In this document: piece after piece, positions 35,860-50,599 of the stretch
Position numbering within the stretch: the first letter of the stretch is position 1
How the letters are laid out: every line of letters starts with the position of its first letter
Assembly (NCBI RefSeq): GCF_033115175.1
Contig: NC_084845.1
Location: 312,501 to 376,500 of the forward strand
Direction: 5' to 3'
DNA: 64,000 nt
From: Lepus europaeus
Taxonomy: Eukaryota > Chordata > Mammalia > Lagomorpha > Leporidae
The notes under the pieces: model-generated
Told to the model about the DNA's origin: nothing
The model's input: the letters and a program-made list of their open reading frames with translations, nothing else
Databases searched by the model: none
Program-made: the position numbers and the translations under genes

Positions 35860-35899
<40 letters not shown>
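35843..35899 (+). repeat. (TAC)n trinucleotide microsatellite
   Basis: A pure tract of 13 tac units (35861-35899) is preceded by an imperfect part (tgctaccgctactactgc). It directly abuts the next SINE. Confidence 0.95.
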
Positions 35900-35902
35900 A
35901 AA

Positions 35903-36182
35903 AAGCCTCTGCCTGCAGTGCTGGTATCCAGTATGGGCGCTGATTCGAGTCCTGGCTGCTCCACTTCCGATCCAGCTCTCTGCTATGGACTGGGAAAGCA
36001 GTAGAAGATGACCCAAGTCCTTGGCCCCTACACCCGAGTGGGAGTCCCAGAAGAAGCTCCTGGCTTCAGATCCGCCCAGTTCCTGCTGTTATGGCCATTT
36101 GGGGAGTGAGTGAGCTAGCAGATGGAGTCTCTCTGCCTCTGTAACTGGCTTTCAGATAAATCAATCAATCTTTAAAAAAAAA
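35903..36182 (+). mobile_element. CSINE, 5' truncated
   Basis: Starts at gcctctgcctgcagtgctgg; tail gataaatcaatcaatcttt plus A-run. Confidence 0.9.
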
Positions 36183-36401
36183 ACACAAAAAACAACAAAC
36201 TTTGACAGCACATGATCTTGGACTTTCAGCTTCCAAACACAGAAGAATCAACATAATCTTGAATGTGTAGCTTCCATATCTGTGAAAACCATCAATTTCT
36301 ATTATTTAAGCCACCCAGACAGGCAGGCTGAGCAGACTAATGCCTGCCATCATCTGAGTTGAGGCAAGTTTTGTGAATCAGTGTCAACCTGCCTTGTGCA
36401 A

Positions 36402-36696
36402 GTTTTTATAAAAGATTTATTTGAAAGGCAGGGTGACAGATCAGGTGGAAGTGAGATCTTCCACCTGCTGGTTCACTTAATTGCCCACAACAGCTGGGCT
36501 GTGTCAGGCTGAAGCCAGGAGCTCCATCTGGGTTTCCTATATAAGTGGCAGGGACCCAAGTACTTAGGCTGCAGCACCTATTGCCTCCCAGGTGCATCAT
36601 TAGCAGGAAGCTGGTTTGGAAATGGAGGGAGGCACTCTGATATGGAATGCAGGTGTCACAAGCTGGCTTAACACACAGTGCCATGACACTGCCCCC
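36402..36696 (-). mobile_element. Old CSINE
   Basis: aaaagatttatttgaaaggc start, diverged body, head cagtgccatgacactgcccc. Confidence 0.82.
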
Positions 36697-36939
36697 TGTG
36701 CAACTACTTTGAAAGCAAACAACCTAATTTTATTTAGAACCACTGTGACATTCTGTTACTTGAGCTTTCAATTTCATCTGTGGTGATGTTTCCTAAAGAA
36801 TTAATGAAAATGAAGGAAGCTACAACAAAGGCTAAAATCCTTTCTGGACCTAGGTAGGGTATTAAAAACAAAATGTACACAAGTAACTAGGATGACCGTT
36901 TGCATGAATGTAAGTATCCAGTTATAGAGAAACTGAAAA

Positions 36940-37255
36940 CTTATTTTTTTAAAGGTTTGATTGATTTGAGAGGTAGAGTTACAGTGAGAAGGAGAGACAG
37001 AGAGAGGTCTTCCGTCTGTTGGTTCACTCTCCAAATGGTTGCAACGGCCAGAGCTGTGCCGATCTGAAGCCAGGTTCTTCCTGGTCTCCCACATGGGTGC
37101 AGGGGCCCAAGGACTTGGGCCATCTTCCACTGCTTTCCCAGGGCACAGCAGAGAGCTGGATTGGAAGAGGAGCAGGCTGGACTAGAACTGGCGCCCATAT
37201 AGGATGCTGGCACCACAGGTGGAGGATTAACCTACTGCACCATGGCGCTGGCCCC
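36940..37255 (-). mobile_element. CSINE with 11-bp target-site duplication
   Basis: gagaaactgaa at 36927-36937 and 37256-37266 flanks a full-length copy. Confidence 0.93.
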
Positions 37256-37266
37256 GAGAAACTGAA

Positions 37267-39718
37267 TTTAAAAGGCAGTGGTAATTAAAACTAGCAACAT
37301 AGAAAAGTATTAGTGTAGTTCAAGAAGATAAAAATAATTTTAATTGTCTAAAACATGGTGGTCTTGGTCAAATCCTAGTAGAGAAAGTGTAAAAATGAAA
37401 ATAGCTGTGTTAGGGTCATGGGATTATAGGAACATTTACAAAGGGGCTTTAAAAAGTATGAAAAATTCACATCTCTTCATTCCATTTGTCCACAAATTTG
37501 TTGTAGTCCCCTCCCCCCAACAGTGTGTATGTGATGCTCCTTGAATTATGGTGGAATTTTATTCCAATAAACCATCATAAATTGAGAATATGGTATCAAA
37601 ATGCATTTAATAATTATCCTATTAATCTTCATAACAGCAACACAGTAGACAGTAACAGTATGGATAATTTACTCCTGTGATCCAGTGACTGACAGCTATG
37701 GCTCCCTCTGCTGCCTAGCGTCACGAGAGAATACTGTACCACAATGGCAAAAACAAAATGTGTTTCTGATGTGATAAAGGCACATCCTCCCTGCTACCCA
37801 GCCTGAATCTATTGAAAATTGAGATTACGTTGTTCCCTCACCTGAGAGTCCTCGGCCAGGACACTTGGGAGCTGTGGGTTTCTACAGAGGGACCACTTCA
37901 GGAGTCTTGGGCACTGTTCCCACTTGACATCCAGGTTCCTGTTTTAGAATCATCCAGTGCCTTTGTGGACAGATTACCAACCCACTTAAGAGCAACCAAA
38001 GCAGGACCTCAGGTTTAACACCCTACAACTTCAGATTGTTTTCATTTACAACAAAATCCAGGGACCACCGCCCTTGGAACTGCAGGAACATCCACAAGGA
38101 TTCTCCAGGAATGGGGTTGCTGCAGCCTAGATTCACTGGGACTCAAACTGACACCGCTAGGGTGGGGGTCCCTCTTCAGAAACAACTCAAAATTACAAAG
38201 AAAATCCGGTGCTTGCCCTTAATGTAAGGGGTTCATGAGAGTGACCTTAAGAATTTCATCTTCATTAACTGTGGCAAAGCCCTGATACCAGATTCTCAAA
38301 ACATAGTGCAGCCCAGTCATTTCACAAGACAAATAAGCCTGAGTTTTAGAAAGGGCAGCTCCTAGAAGTCCCAGGGAACAGCAGCTGGCTTTTCATCTGC
38401 ACCTCCAGCATTCCTGCAGAGCTCCCAAAGGCCCTAGCTGTCCCGATTTTACCAGACAACAAAATGATTTTGATTGATGATTCTTCCACTCAAGGTGTAT
38501 GATTTTGGTCGCTAGTCACCAGAAGTCCAACTCCAAACTGCAGCCACCTTGACAGATCTTATTTCCCAGGTGATCAGGAGACAAATTCCAGGGTAGGGCA
38601 GCTGCTTGACCTTTTGACGACTCTGGGCTCTGCTGTCTTGAGTTGATTTTCTCCCCATGATGGTTCCTTCACCTTCAAGATACTGAGCTGTCTCCTTCCT
38701 CCTTTGTATGCAGAGGAGAGAGATAATCTGTCTTACCAAAGCATGAGGCCTTCCTCTTGGTGTAAACGAAACAACAAGCCACTTCTGGATACCACAGTCA
38801 CTGTGGGAATGCCTGGCTCATAATGGCTGCAGCCTGGGCCCTGACCCAGGCACTCAATAGAGGGATGGTGTTGCTACAGTCAGCTCACTGGGAAGGAACC
38901 CAGTAAGCGCAATCTTTTGCCGAGTCACTAGGGCTGCCTGGGAGGGAGAAATAGGATCAGAGAGGGTGCTCCCTGCCTTCAGAGAGATTGTTGAGAGCAG
39001 TAGGCCTTAAACAAAGAAGCAAATAATGATCAACGTAAATGTTACAAAGGAGCATGTGGTGAAATTTCCAGAACAGGTTCCCTGAGAAATAGTTTAAGGG
39101 TTTGAGAAGGGAGGATGCATGGGTATTACCCAGTTTGAGGGGCTGGTCCCTTAAAGAAGCAGTAAGTGCCTTCCCACAGGCCCTGAGAAGGGTGGCAGAT
39201 CAAGTGTGTGGAGCAGGGGCTGTCATACTCCAGAGAATACAAGAGTCAGCCTCATTGTGACCACCCCAAATATTCAAACATATGTTCTGGAGCAGGGCTC
39301 AGGGATCAGCCTTGAGTCAAAACCTTGATGCTTCAGACGACAAAATTTATGGGTAGCTTTATGAAAAACATGAGTTCAGAAAAGCAAACAAGGTTTTTTG
39401 TAGAAAGCACACAGATTGGCACATTGAAACCCAAAGTGGGGTACAGATGCCCAACCCTGCTGAACCTTGTCTTCCAGAGAGGTTTTTCTTTCCTCTGAAG
39501 AGTGGTAGGAAGCCACTGGAGAGTGTGAGGCAAGAGTGACCCAATTGTATTTGTCTTAAGAAATATCTTCTCTGAGAGTGTATTAGCATTGCTGTGTCAC
39601 GAGCCATCCCCCCCAAAATGAATCACTGCCATTTTGTTTTGCTCACAGATTCAGTGGATCAGTACTGTGGAAGGGGCACAACAGGGATGGCTTGGGTCTG
39701 CTCTACCATGTTTGGGGC
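37267..39718. other. Intergenic spacer between ZSCAN18 and ZNF135
   Basis: This is the longest stretch without a recognisable SINE (2.4 kb). No ORF has a domain signature. The isolated tgtggcaaagccctg at 38270 is too short to call a zinc-finger relic. Gene density and lack of repeats are unremarkable otherwise. Confidence 0.4.
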
Positions 39719-39729
39719 CTCAGCTGGGA

Positions 39730-40059
39730 TTTTTTTTTTTTTACAGGTAGAGTGGACAGTGAGAGAGAGAGAGAGACAGAGAGAAAGGTCTTCCTTTTTC
39801 TGTTGGTTCACTCCCCAATGGCCGCTGTGGCTGGCGCACTACGCTGATCCGAAGCCAGGAGCCAGGTGTCTCTCCTGGTCTCCCATGCGGGCGCAGGGCC
39901 CAAGCACTTGGGCCATCCTCCTCTGCACTCCTGGGCCACAGCAGAGAGCTGGACAGGAAGAGGAGCGACCGGGACAGAATCCGGCGCCCCGACCAGGACT
40001 AGAACCCGGTGTGCTGGCGCCGCAGACAGAGGATTAGCCTATTGAGCCGCAGCACTGAC
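39730..40059 (-). mobile_element. Young CSINE with 11-bp target-site duplication
   Basis: ctcagctggga at 39719-39729 and 40060-40070. The body has the young signature (gcaggcagagtggacag-like acaggtagagtggacagtg). Confidence 0.95.
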
Positions 40060-40345
40060 CTCAGCTGGGAATTTAAAAGCTGACATTTCAAAAGTTTAGA
40101 TGTGGACTGTATACCAAATGCGCACTTGAACTATGGCTACTGTTAACTTAAATGTGCAGCAAGTATAAAATGCACACTGCATTTTGAAGATACACAGAAA
40201 GAAATGCAAAATATAAATTCTTTATAATGATATGTTGAAATGGTAACATTTGGGCTATATTGGGTAAGTAGGACTTAATTTTACCTGTTTCTTCTTTCTT
40301 TTTAAATTGACTATTAGTATATTTAATGTTACCAATGTGGCTTAC

Positions 40346-40659
40346 TTTTTTTTTTTTTAAAGATTATTTATTTATTTGAGAGATAGAGTTACAGAGAGGG
40401 GGAGACAGAGACAAAGATCTTCCATGTGTTGGTTCATTCCCCAAATGGCTGCAATGGCTAGAGCTGGGCTGATCTGAAGTCAGGAGCCAGGAGCTTCTTC
40501 CAGGTCTCCCAAGTGGGTGCAGGGGCCCAAGCCCTTGGGCCATCTTCTACTGCTTTTCCAGGCCATAGCAGAGAGCTGGATTGGAAGTGGAGCAGCCGGG
40601 ACTCAAATAGGCACCCATATGGGATGCCGGCACTGCTCGCAGAAGCTGTGCCTACTACA
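40346..40659 (-). mobile_element. CSINE with 15-bp target-site duplication
   Basis: accaatgtggcttac at 40331-40345 and 40660-40674. The head is shortened (actgctcgcagaagctgtgc), so the insertion was truncated at its 5' end. Confidence 0.95.
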
Positions 40660-40674
40660 ACCAATGTGGCTTAC

Positions 40675-41998
40675 ATGGTTTCTATTGGGCAGTCAGTGCT
40701 TTGTGCACTATTTACTGAGACTTTTTGAACGTGCTTTTAAATGACACTGAAATTAATTCCACAAGCATACCAAGAGGCAGTGTTAGAAGACTGTTTTCTC
40801 CAAAAGAGACATCTGTTTCAGAGTTGTGATTTGAAAAACCAAACTGACTTGACATAACAACAGCCAGTCAATACAATGTCAATACATATTCCAAAGGCAG
40901 CAAGTCACCATTTAAAGGTTGTGGATGTCAGAGAGGCTGTGATTTATATTCAGTGTTCAATGAAATAACATGGGCCTTCATGTTAAAACTTTTATACACA
41001 CATATAAGCTACTAAACACTAGGAAGAAGAATCAGTGAAAAACAGTTCTGGAGGGGATTAACTTATACATTTTCCAAAAGAGGGAACTCTTGTAAAAAGT
41101 GGTTCTGACACAAAGGTGCTATCACTCATAAGATCATGGCTTAATGAAATAATTTTCTCTTTTTCAAAAAATAGCAACATCTGCTTTTTAATGCCTCTGA
41201 ATCCTGCAGAAAATTATAGCAGGAACAGAGCAGCAAGAGCTACCTTAGAATCTGTGAGACTCCATGGGAATAGCTTTACATTTTTGAGTCTTCCCATACA
41301 AAGCTTTTCAAAACTGTTGCATATAAAGATTAATTTGTTATAAAGCACTATAGAGATAACTAATTTAAAATCTGTTTTCAGTATACTGATACTTTGTCAA
41401 ATGAGAGTCAAATCCATGAGACTAGCTGGCATGTACAACTTAGACACTAATCAGAAAACTTCATATCTAGGTAGTCAGGTATCCATGGGGATTCCATGAA
41501 CACGGCATTTGTGAAATGCCATATTGTTTTTTAATGAAATATCGGTCAACTTGCACCATTCTAAACACCCTCCCCACACCAGTGTAATATGCAATAATGG
41601 CAAATTCTGACTACATTTGGTTCTTTTACATGAAAGGTATTTGTTGGATTTCTCACTACTCTGAACACCTCTGGTTTAGAATACGCTAAGTCCTTGGGCA
41701 GATACCATCCCCACTTCTCTTCTGTAGGTTGTATAACACTGCATTAATGGGCACTCGGGTTGAAAGTCCTCAATGCTCACCATCTGCACACTTCCCTGCT
41801 GTTTAGATCTGGGGATTGGTGGCCTAGAGCTTGGTGGTCCCACAGTCATTTGTCAAGGTGAATTCTGAGGCTGAGGAGTGTATTATGTGTGAAAGCTGTG
41901 TACAAAAGTGTTGTCTCTCAAGAGCATGACTGGGTCAAGTCTAGTAAGGAATGACCTAAGGTTTCAGGCTTTCCAACAGCCCTAGCACATGAGTGGGC
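40675..41998 (-). other. Likely ZNF135 3' UTR and spacer
   Basis: AT-rich, SINE-free sequence downstream of the minus-strand stop. A long 3' UTR is usual for this gene family. The minus-strand polyadenylation site was not located with confidence. Confidence 0.4.
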
Positions 41999-43724
<1,726 letters not shown>

Positions 43725-44444
43725 CTGAGAGAAACAAAACAAGGACATGTCCCTTAATACTCAATCTCGGAGAAAAGATTTTGTGGTGGTTAAGGGAATA
43801 GAAGAATAAAAACGATGATTCTGAAAGGTTCAATGCAGAGTGGCTTTGACAATTTTAAAATACAGTTCTGCAAACCATGGAAGTAACAGGAAAAAGAAGG
43901 GTAACAGAGACTAGCCACGGGTGGGGAATTAGTAATAATGGGTATGGGTAGCTTGACAGGGGAGCCCAACGAATGAGACTGGGGAGGAGATGACAAGGAG
44001 ACAGCATTCAGGCAAAATGTTCACAGGTGTAAGGAGTGGCACACCCTCCACTCTACCAGGTGACAACAGAGGAAACGTGACCACATGAGGAAGGACCACT
44101 GAGCCCAGCCCTCCCGTTGCTGGGATTCCATCTCATCTTGGCAGCACATTGCCATTGCACCACCTCACCCTAGATGTAAGGAAACCCACCAGCTCTCCCA
44201 GACCAGAAGTAGCTGCAGTGTCCACCCTAGGGGATGGATCAATGACCTGGGATAAAGGGAGTAACTTTAGTCTAGCCTGTTTTATCTAATAGGGGCTCTC
44301 CTGAAGGCAGAGGCTTCAGTCTACCCCAGTCACCAACACACCCCTAAGTCCACAGCAAGAGATGAGCAGACATTTTGAATGAACAAATATGCATCCCCCC
44401 CTCCTTGTTCTTGGCAGGACTGCCTTTTTTTTTTTTCCTTCTTT
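43725..44444 (-). other. ZNF135 intron, unassigned part
   Basis: No repeat that I recognise; part of the intron between the KRAB-B and finger exons. Confidence 0.5.
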
Positions 44445-44447
44445 TTC

Positions 44448-44762
44448 AAAATTATTTATTTATTTTGAAAGAGGGAGAGGGAGAGAGAGAAACCTTCTAG
44501 CCGTTTGCTCACTCCCCAAACGGCTGGGGTTGGGCCAGACTGAAGTTAGGAGCCTGGAACTCATCTGGACCAGCTTCTTACTAATGCAGACTCTGGGAGG
44601 CAGCAGTGATCCCTCAAGTGGTTTGGTCCCTACCACACATGTGGGAGACCTGAAGTGATTTCCTGGCTCCTTGCTTCAGCCTGACCCAGCCCGGGGTATT
44701 GTGGCTCCTAGATGGGAGCCTGCTATCTTTATCTCTTTGGTTTTTAAATAAATATAAAATAA
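44448..44762. mobile_element. Chimeric old CSINE, head-to-head halves
   Basis: 44448-44590 is minus-oriented (reversed tail, then tgctcactccccaaacggct). From ~44590 the body runs in plus orientation (gggagacctgaagtgatttc ... tttaaataaatataaaat). The two halves are joined without a head between them. Confidence 0.65.
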
Positions 44763-44785
44763 CAAACAAACAAAAAAAACCAGCA

Positions 44786-44832
44786 AAGGGTCTGTGTTGT
44801 GGCACAGCAGGTTAAGCCACTGTCTGCATGTA
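44786..44832 (+). mobile_element. CSINE head fragment
   Basis: gggtctgtgttgtggcacag-caggttaagccactg is the 5' head only. Confidence 0.65.
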
Positions 44833-44994
44833 GAACTGCCTTTTTGCTCAGGCACCCACCCCTCTCCACATAGCCATGTCCTCAGCGCATACTGCCCCCA
44901 TCCCAACCATCCCAACACTGAACTAACCTAGAGGGGTGATAGAGGCATGTCTCCTATACTATGTTTTACTCCATTGAAAAAAAAAAAAAAAAAA

Positions 44995-45438
44995 GTAAAG
45001 CCAGATGGTTTGGCAGAATAGTGGCTTCCAAAGATGTTCATGTCCTAAACTCCAAAATCTGAGTATGATGTTGCCTTCCATGGCAGTGAGAAATTAAGGC
45101 TGCTTATCATTTGCCATTAGGATCAGAAGTATCCAGTGAAATGAGAAGAGTCCTTAAAAGTGGGAGAGAGAGGCAGCAGGGCCAGAGGCAGGTGATATGT
45201 GAGGTGAAACTTCAGAGGTAGATGTGATGAAAAGCCAAGGAGTGTAGGCAGCCTCTAGAGGTTACAGGTGCACAGGCATGTATTCCTGGAGCCTCCGTAA
45301 GAAGGGCTGCTGCTGACACCTTGATTGTGGCGCTTTCAGACCATTTTGGACGACTGACCTTCAGAATTGTAAGATAATGTGCTTGAAGCCACTGAAGTTG
45401 TTTTAGTTTGTCAGAGGGATGATGAGAAGTTAATAAAA
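44995..45438 (+). mobile_element. Old MaLR-like LTR
   Basis: Shares the layout of the element at 12305: tggcttccaaagatgttcat, gtcctaaactcc, agagtccttaaaagtgggag, gctgctgacaccttgattgt, gaattgtaagataatg. It ends against the next SINE. Confidence 0.6.
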
Positions 45439-45450
45439 TATGTAAGAGCT

Positions 45451-45763
45451 TAGGGCCAGCGCCAAGGCTCAACAGGCTAATCCTCCGCCTTGCGGCGCCG
45501 GCACACTGGGGTCTAGTCCCAGTTGGGGCGCCGGATTCTATCCCGGTTGCCCCTCTTCCAGGCCAGCTCTCTGCTGTGGCCAGGGAGTGCAGTGGAGGAC
45601 GGCCCAAGTGGGCCCTGCACCTCATGGGAGACCAGGAGAAGCACCTGGCTCCTGCCTTCAGATCAGCGCGGTGCGCCGGCCGCGGCGGCCATTGGAGGGT
45701 GAACCAACGGCAAAGGAAGACCTTTCTCTCTGTCTCTCTCTCTCTCTCACTGTCCACTCTGCC

Positions 45764-45808
<45 letters not shown>

Positions 45809-45829
45809 AAACAAACAAACAAAAAAAAC
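45451..45829 (+). mobile_element. Young CSINE with ~40-A tail
   Basis: Perfect 12-bp duplication tatgtaagagct at 45439-45450 and 45830-45841. The tail has ~38 A followed by (aaac)n. Near-consensus body. Among the youngest copies in the window. Confidence 0.96.
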
Positions 45830-45841
45830 TATGTAAGAGCT

Positions 45842-46600
45842 ATTTATCAAGGTGGAGGGATCCTGTTGTAACCCCTGCTCACACTGGCCAGCCCTATTGG
45901 ACACTGGTGTTGGACTATTCAGAGGGAGGGCCTAATGCCAGTAGGAAACTGCCTGTCACGGGGCTGGGATCCCCACTTTGTACAGAATTGCCTGATGATG
46001 CCTAGAGCTGGATAAGAGCTAAGAACAGAACCACTCCATCAACCCACAGATCACATGGCAGACCCCAGCCTGGATCCACTAGCCACAGGTAAGTGACTTT
46101 TAAATGATTCTCTGGTTTAAGCCACTGAGGTCAGAGTGTTTGTCCCACAGGAGCTGACTGAAGCACCACCTCAGAGCCTTGTACTTGCTGCTGCCTCTGA
46201 CTGGAACACTGTCCTCTCAGTGGTCTCATGACTCAGTATTATTCAGCTTTACATCACTGTAACAAATACCGGAGGCAGCAAGCCTTATAAAGATTATTTA
46301 GCTCACAGGTTTACAAGTTTGAAGTCCATGATTAGGGGGCCCCATTGCTTTGGCCTCTGGTAAGGGCAGCAGATGGCAGCACATAATGGCAGCGGCCCAT
46401 GTATCCAGAGGAATCTTAGGTCTCCAAAAAGGGAGTCAGAAAGAGATTGAGGGCCCTCAATCCCAAGGGGATGTCCCACCCTGTGACCTGCTTCCAAACC
46501 CCCACCACCTACATGTTCCACTACTTCCTATTAGTGCCCTGTAGGGACCACCCATTAATCATGGACCTTTGGTCCAATCCAATATTCAAACCTAACACTG
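45842..46600. other. ZNF135 intron with reversed THE1/MST-like LTR
   Basis: 46228-46600 (catcactgtaacaaataccg, aagattatttagctcacagg, gggatgtcccacc, ccaatccaatattcaaacc) follows the reversed MaLR LTR order. 45842-46227 is unassigned. Confidence 0.5.
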
Positions 46601-46927
46601 AGGCTTCAGCTCACGTCACCTCCTTGAAAAGGCTACTCTCCTTCTCTGTGCTAAAATTCCTCCATCTTCATTCTAGTCTCTACCTCATTATCCATTTTCA
46701 TTTTTTCATCATGTTCCACAATCAGTAATAATCTCACTCATATTATTATTCCTACCTATTTATTAACTCCCTTCCTTGACCAAGATTGTAAATTCAGCCA
46801 AGAGGAGGACTCATCTCACCCTGGTGTTTGGTTAATGTTCACTAAGAGACCGAGTAGTCAGTTTTCTGTGAAGATGGAGAGCAAAGGTGAATGGGCTCCG
46901 CCTGGCCCCACATGGCTACTGTCTCAC
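46601..46927. other. ZNF135 intron, nothing recognised
   Basis: AT-rich sequence between the reversed LTR and the KRAB-B donor. Confidence 0.4.
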
Positions 46928-47023
46928 CTAGGCACATGCTTTGTGAAACTCCAGGATGCACTGGCCATGGTTCTGCCTCTTGCTCCAGTGGGGAGATGAC
47001 ATCTGGCTTTGGGAACCAACATT
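46928..47023 (-). CDS. ZNF135: ZNF135 KRAB-B exon
   Basis: A 96-nt exon with acceptor cggcag and donor ctag|gtgag. In the expected phase it reads ECWFPKPDVISPLEQEAE, the KRAB-B pattern (PKPDVI-LEQ-E-W). It is intact by itself and its phases (1 in, 1 out) fit the neighbouring exons. It can only be translated as KRAB-B if the KRAB-A exon is read correctly, which its lesions prevent. Confidence 0.75.
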   Translation of the reverse strand, partial: NVGSQSQMSSPHWSKRQNHGQCILEFHKACA

Positions 47024-47249
47024 CTGCCGAGGAGGAGACCCATGAAGTGAACATTTCTATCATAGGACCCTCCCTGATCCTCTGGCAGCTCCACCTTCAG
47101 TCTTTCAGGTCCCATGTGGCTGTGGGCATCAAGTGGCCACAACTGTCATGGTAACAGCCTCTGACGTTCCCTAGTGATTCTATTCCCACAGATTAGTTCC
47201 TGGCCACCTCTTGTTCCAGGGTGGACATGTTACCCAGGATTTGCCAAAA

Positions 47250-47281
47250 AAAAAAAAAAGCAAAAAAAAAAAAAAAAAAAG
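47250..47281. repeat. Two adjacent A-runs
   Basis: Thirteen A, gc, then about eighteen A. No SINE body precedes it, so it may be an orphan tail. Confidence 0.8.
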
Positions 47282-47491
47282 CTTTGCTACTTCCCCTACT
47301 GGCTGGCAACAGTGACCATTGTGAAAGTCACCTGGCAGACAAATAAGACAACTTACAGGCCCTTGACAATATGCCTGGGACACAGCTGCTATCTTCTCTG
47401 CTGCTCTAAGACCCTGGAACGGCACCCTGGGAGTAGTCTTGTCACCTCCAGAGGGGCCCATCTGAGAACGGAGAAAGAGGTCGCTGTGGTC

Positions 47492-48412
<921 letters not shown>

Positions 48413-49535
48413 TAAAGACTGACAAGGAGAGTTGGCTAAAGTGCACTCCTGGCTAAGGAAGAGTGAGGATAGCATGGGCCAAATGGGGACTCAGGTCGGG
48501 CCTGGGAGGGGTGAGGAGGTCTATACTCACTGGGACCCTGGCTGTTAGGATCCCGATAGTCATTCTCTGATCTTCTGGCCTCTTGTGGGAACAGGCAGCT
48601 CCAGCTCTGGGAGAAGAGGGAATAGAAGATGCTGGGTTGGTCTCTGTGGGGCTCTGGGTGCAGGTGAGAAGGGCTGCAGCTGAGAGACTGGGAACCAGCA
48701 CCCAGGGCAGGTCCTCACTTAAGTGAAACTGGCTTGGCCTGCTACGTGACTGGTGCACTCCAGATGTTGCTGAAGAATAATCTCATATTTTCCTACACTA
48801 TTCCACAGACATGGAAACTGAGACCAAGGAGGGCACATCAGTTGTTAGCACTAGTGACTTCCAGGGTGATTATGAAGGCACTCAAAAAGTTCATGGAAAG
48901 ATGGAATTAAGTGATAAGGTTATTTTAGTGCCAAAGATATTGAAATCCATGCACAGTCATATTTCTGTTATTAGGATGGGAGCCAGGCACCATTTGGCAT
49001 ACCTCAATTTCTCTCTTCCCTCAGACGAGGGTGGTGAGCCAGCAGGCAGTCCCATCCATGGCCGGGATTACAGGAATTAAAGTATATTAAAGGTTGAAAT
49101 GGAACCCAGCAGCAGGATACATGTGATACCGGGTCTGTTGCTGAAATGGAAGCTTGTTGCTTCAGTGAGCAGCCATTTAGCTCTTGCTACTTGCAGGGCC
49201 TAACTGATTTTCCAAAATGAACCTCTCAGACCAAGGCTGGGACAGTCCCTCGCGTGACCCTGCCCATCCTTCTCAGCTACGTATTTACGGATTTCTTACA
49301 TCTCCCTAAGGGCTCTGCCCCATGGGCTCCAAGGGCCGGAGACAACGTTGGCGCCTTCCACAGAGCTTCTTGTGCTTACAGCACAGCCACATACGTGTTC
49401 GCACATTAACGAAGGGGCCTGCCTGGTGCTGGCAGCCAATAAAAGTCTAATAATAAACATCCCTGGCAGCTGAGAGTGAAATCTTGAGCCTTCAGTACCT
49501 GCAAGCCCCACACCTCCATCCTAGGGTCTGAAATC
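48413..49535. other. ZNF135 first intron, unassigned
   Basis: No SINE and no recognised exon. One or more short 5' exons could be hidden here. Confidence 0.35.
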
Positions 49536-49539
49536 CCAG

Positions 49540-50580
49540 GAAGGTGCGAGCTCCTGAGGTGACTCCATCGTGGGACCCCCTAGAGCCTGGGCGTCCCACC
49601 GCGGCAGTGCAGGATGCAAGTCAGACTAGCTCCAGCCTCAGAAGGGCCCAGCCTGTGCCCCTAGGACCGGGGTATCCCAATCCCTCCTGCAAAAGCAGGA
49701 CCTGCACCCTTAGCCCCGGCCCCTCCTCTCGGATCCTCAGCCTCCTCTCACCCTCAAACCCGCCCCAGTCCGACCGGCCCCGCACACCCACCATCCCCGA
49801 GACGATTCTCCTCAGGCCCAAAGTAGCCAAAGCGAACCGACAGTGACTGACGCGCGGTTAGGTTCCGGCCCGGACCGCGGCCCAGGAAAACCCTCCCGCG
49901 ACCCGGCCCCGTTCGGCCTTCCCTCCCCGAACTTCCCGGATCTCACTTACCCACCGGACCCCAGGACAAAAGCCCTGGCCGCACCAACCCGGATTGTGCC
50001 CATGCTCGCGAGTGCCGGACTACAACTCCCAGAAGTCCGCGCGGGAGCTTCCGGTCGTCAACCGGCTCGCCCGGGGCTCCGGCGCTGGGGGGCCGGGCTC
50101 GGGTTCCGATCCAGGCCCGGGACACCCCTGGGCGGGCTCAGTCCCACAAGTGTGCCGCAAAACCCTTTCGCCTCGCGCGGCCGCCGGATGGCGTGTCGAA
50201 GGCCGCGTCCGCCGCCGGCCGAGCTGCGCCTGCGCAGGAGGGACGCGAGCCAGGACTCCCAGAGGGCCTCTCGCGCGTCGCGGCGTGTCGCCGTTTGGAG
50301 ACTGGAGTCATTGTGACGTCAGTCTGCCGTTGTGGCGTGGCTGCCGGGCTCTCCGCGTGAGGGGACTGCGCTCTTGGATTGGAGCACAGGGAGTCCAGAG
50401 ACACCCTTGGGCGGGAGCAGCGGGAAGACACGGGGACCAGTCTCTCAGGACGGGGCAGACCCCCGAGGGCGCCGGGAACGCCGGCGTCGGTTCTCCGAGG
50501 CAGCGGCGTGCTCCCTGCACACCGGAGGCTGTCGTCAGCTTCACTCTGAAGTAAAGGTGTGATTCCGAAGAACATTCAGA
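49540..50580. promoter_or_regulatory. ZNF135: CpG island, ZNF135 promoter
   Basis: Very GC- and CpG-rich. It includes the ZNF143/STAF motif ggactacaactcccagaagt (50019-50040) next to an ETS-type cttccgg. On the minus strand this would drive ZNF135. CpG density also extends to 50550, leaving room for divergent transcription to the right, for which I see no gene. Confidence 0.78.
49951..50030 (-). other. ZNF135: Putative ZNF135 first exon
   Basis: Read on the minus strand it follows the STAF motif and ends at a strong donor ggtgg|gtaagtgag (exon end 49951). An ATG at ~50004 opens a short frame (MGTIRVGAARAF) that leaves the exon in a phase not matching the KRAB-A exon. I treat that ATG as probably not the ancestral start. 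Confidence 0.5.
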
Positions 50581-50599
50581 ACTGAAACATTTGCCGAGC

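Noticed and set aside
38255-38300. Possible zinc-finger relic (tgtggcaaagccctg)
   Set aside because: Only five codons match; no second Cys pair, His pair or linker nearby.
45212-45904. 230-aa minus-strand ORF with poly-Phe
   Set aside because: Antisense of a young SINE; the Phe run is its A tail.
49951-50004. ATG in ZNF135 exon 1 as true start
   Set aside because: The phase does not match the KRAB-A exon in either its ancestral or shifted frame.
49843-50554. Plus-strand ORFs of 157 and 186 aa
   Set aside because: CpG-island frames with Arg/Pro/Ala-rich composition and no family signature.
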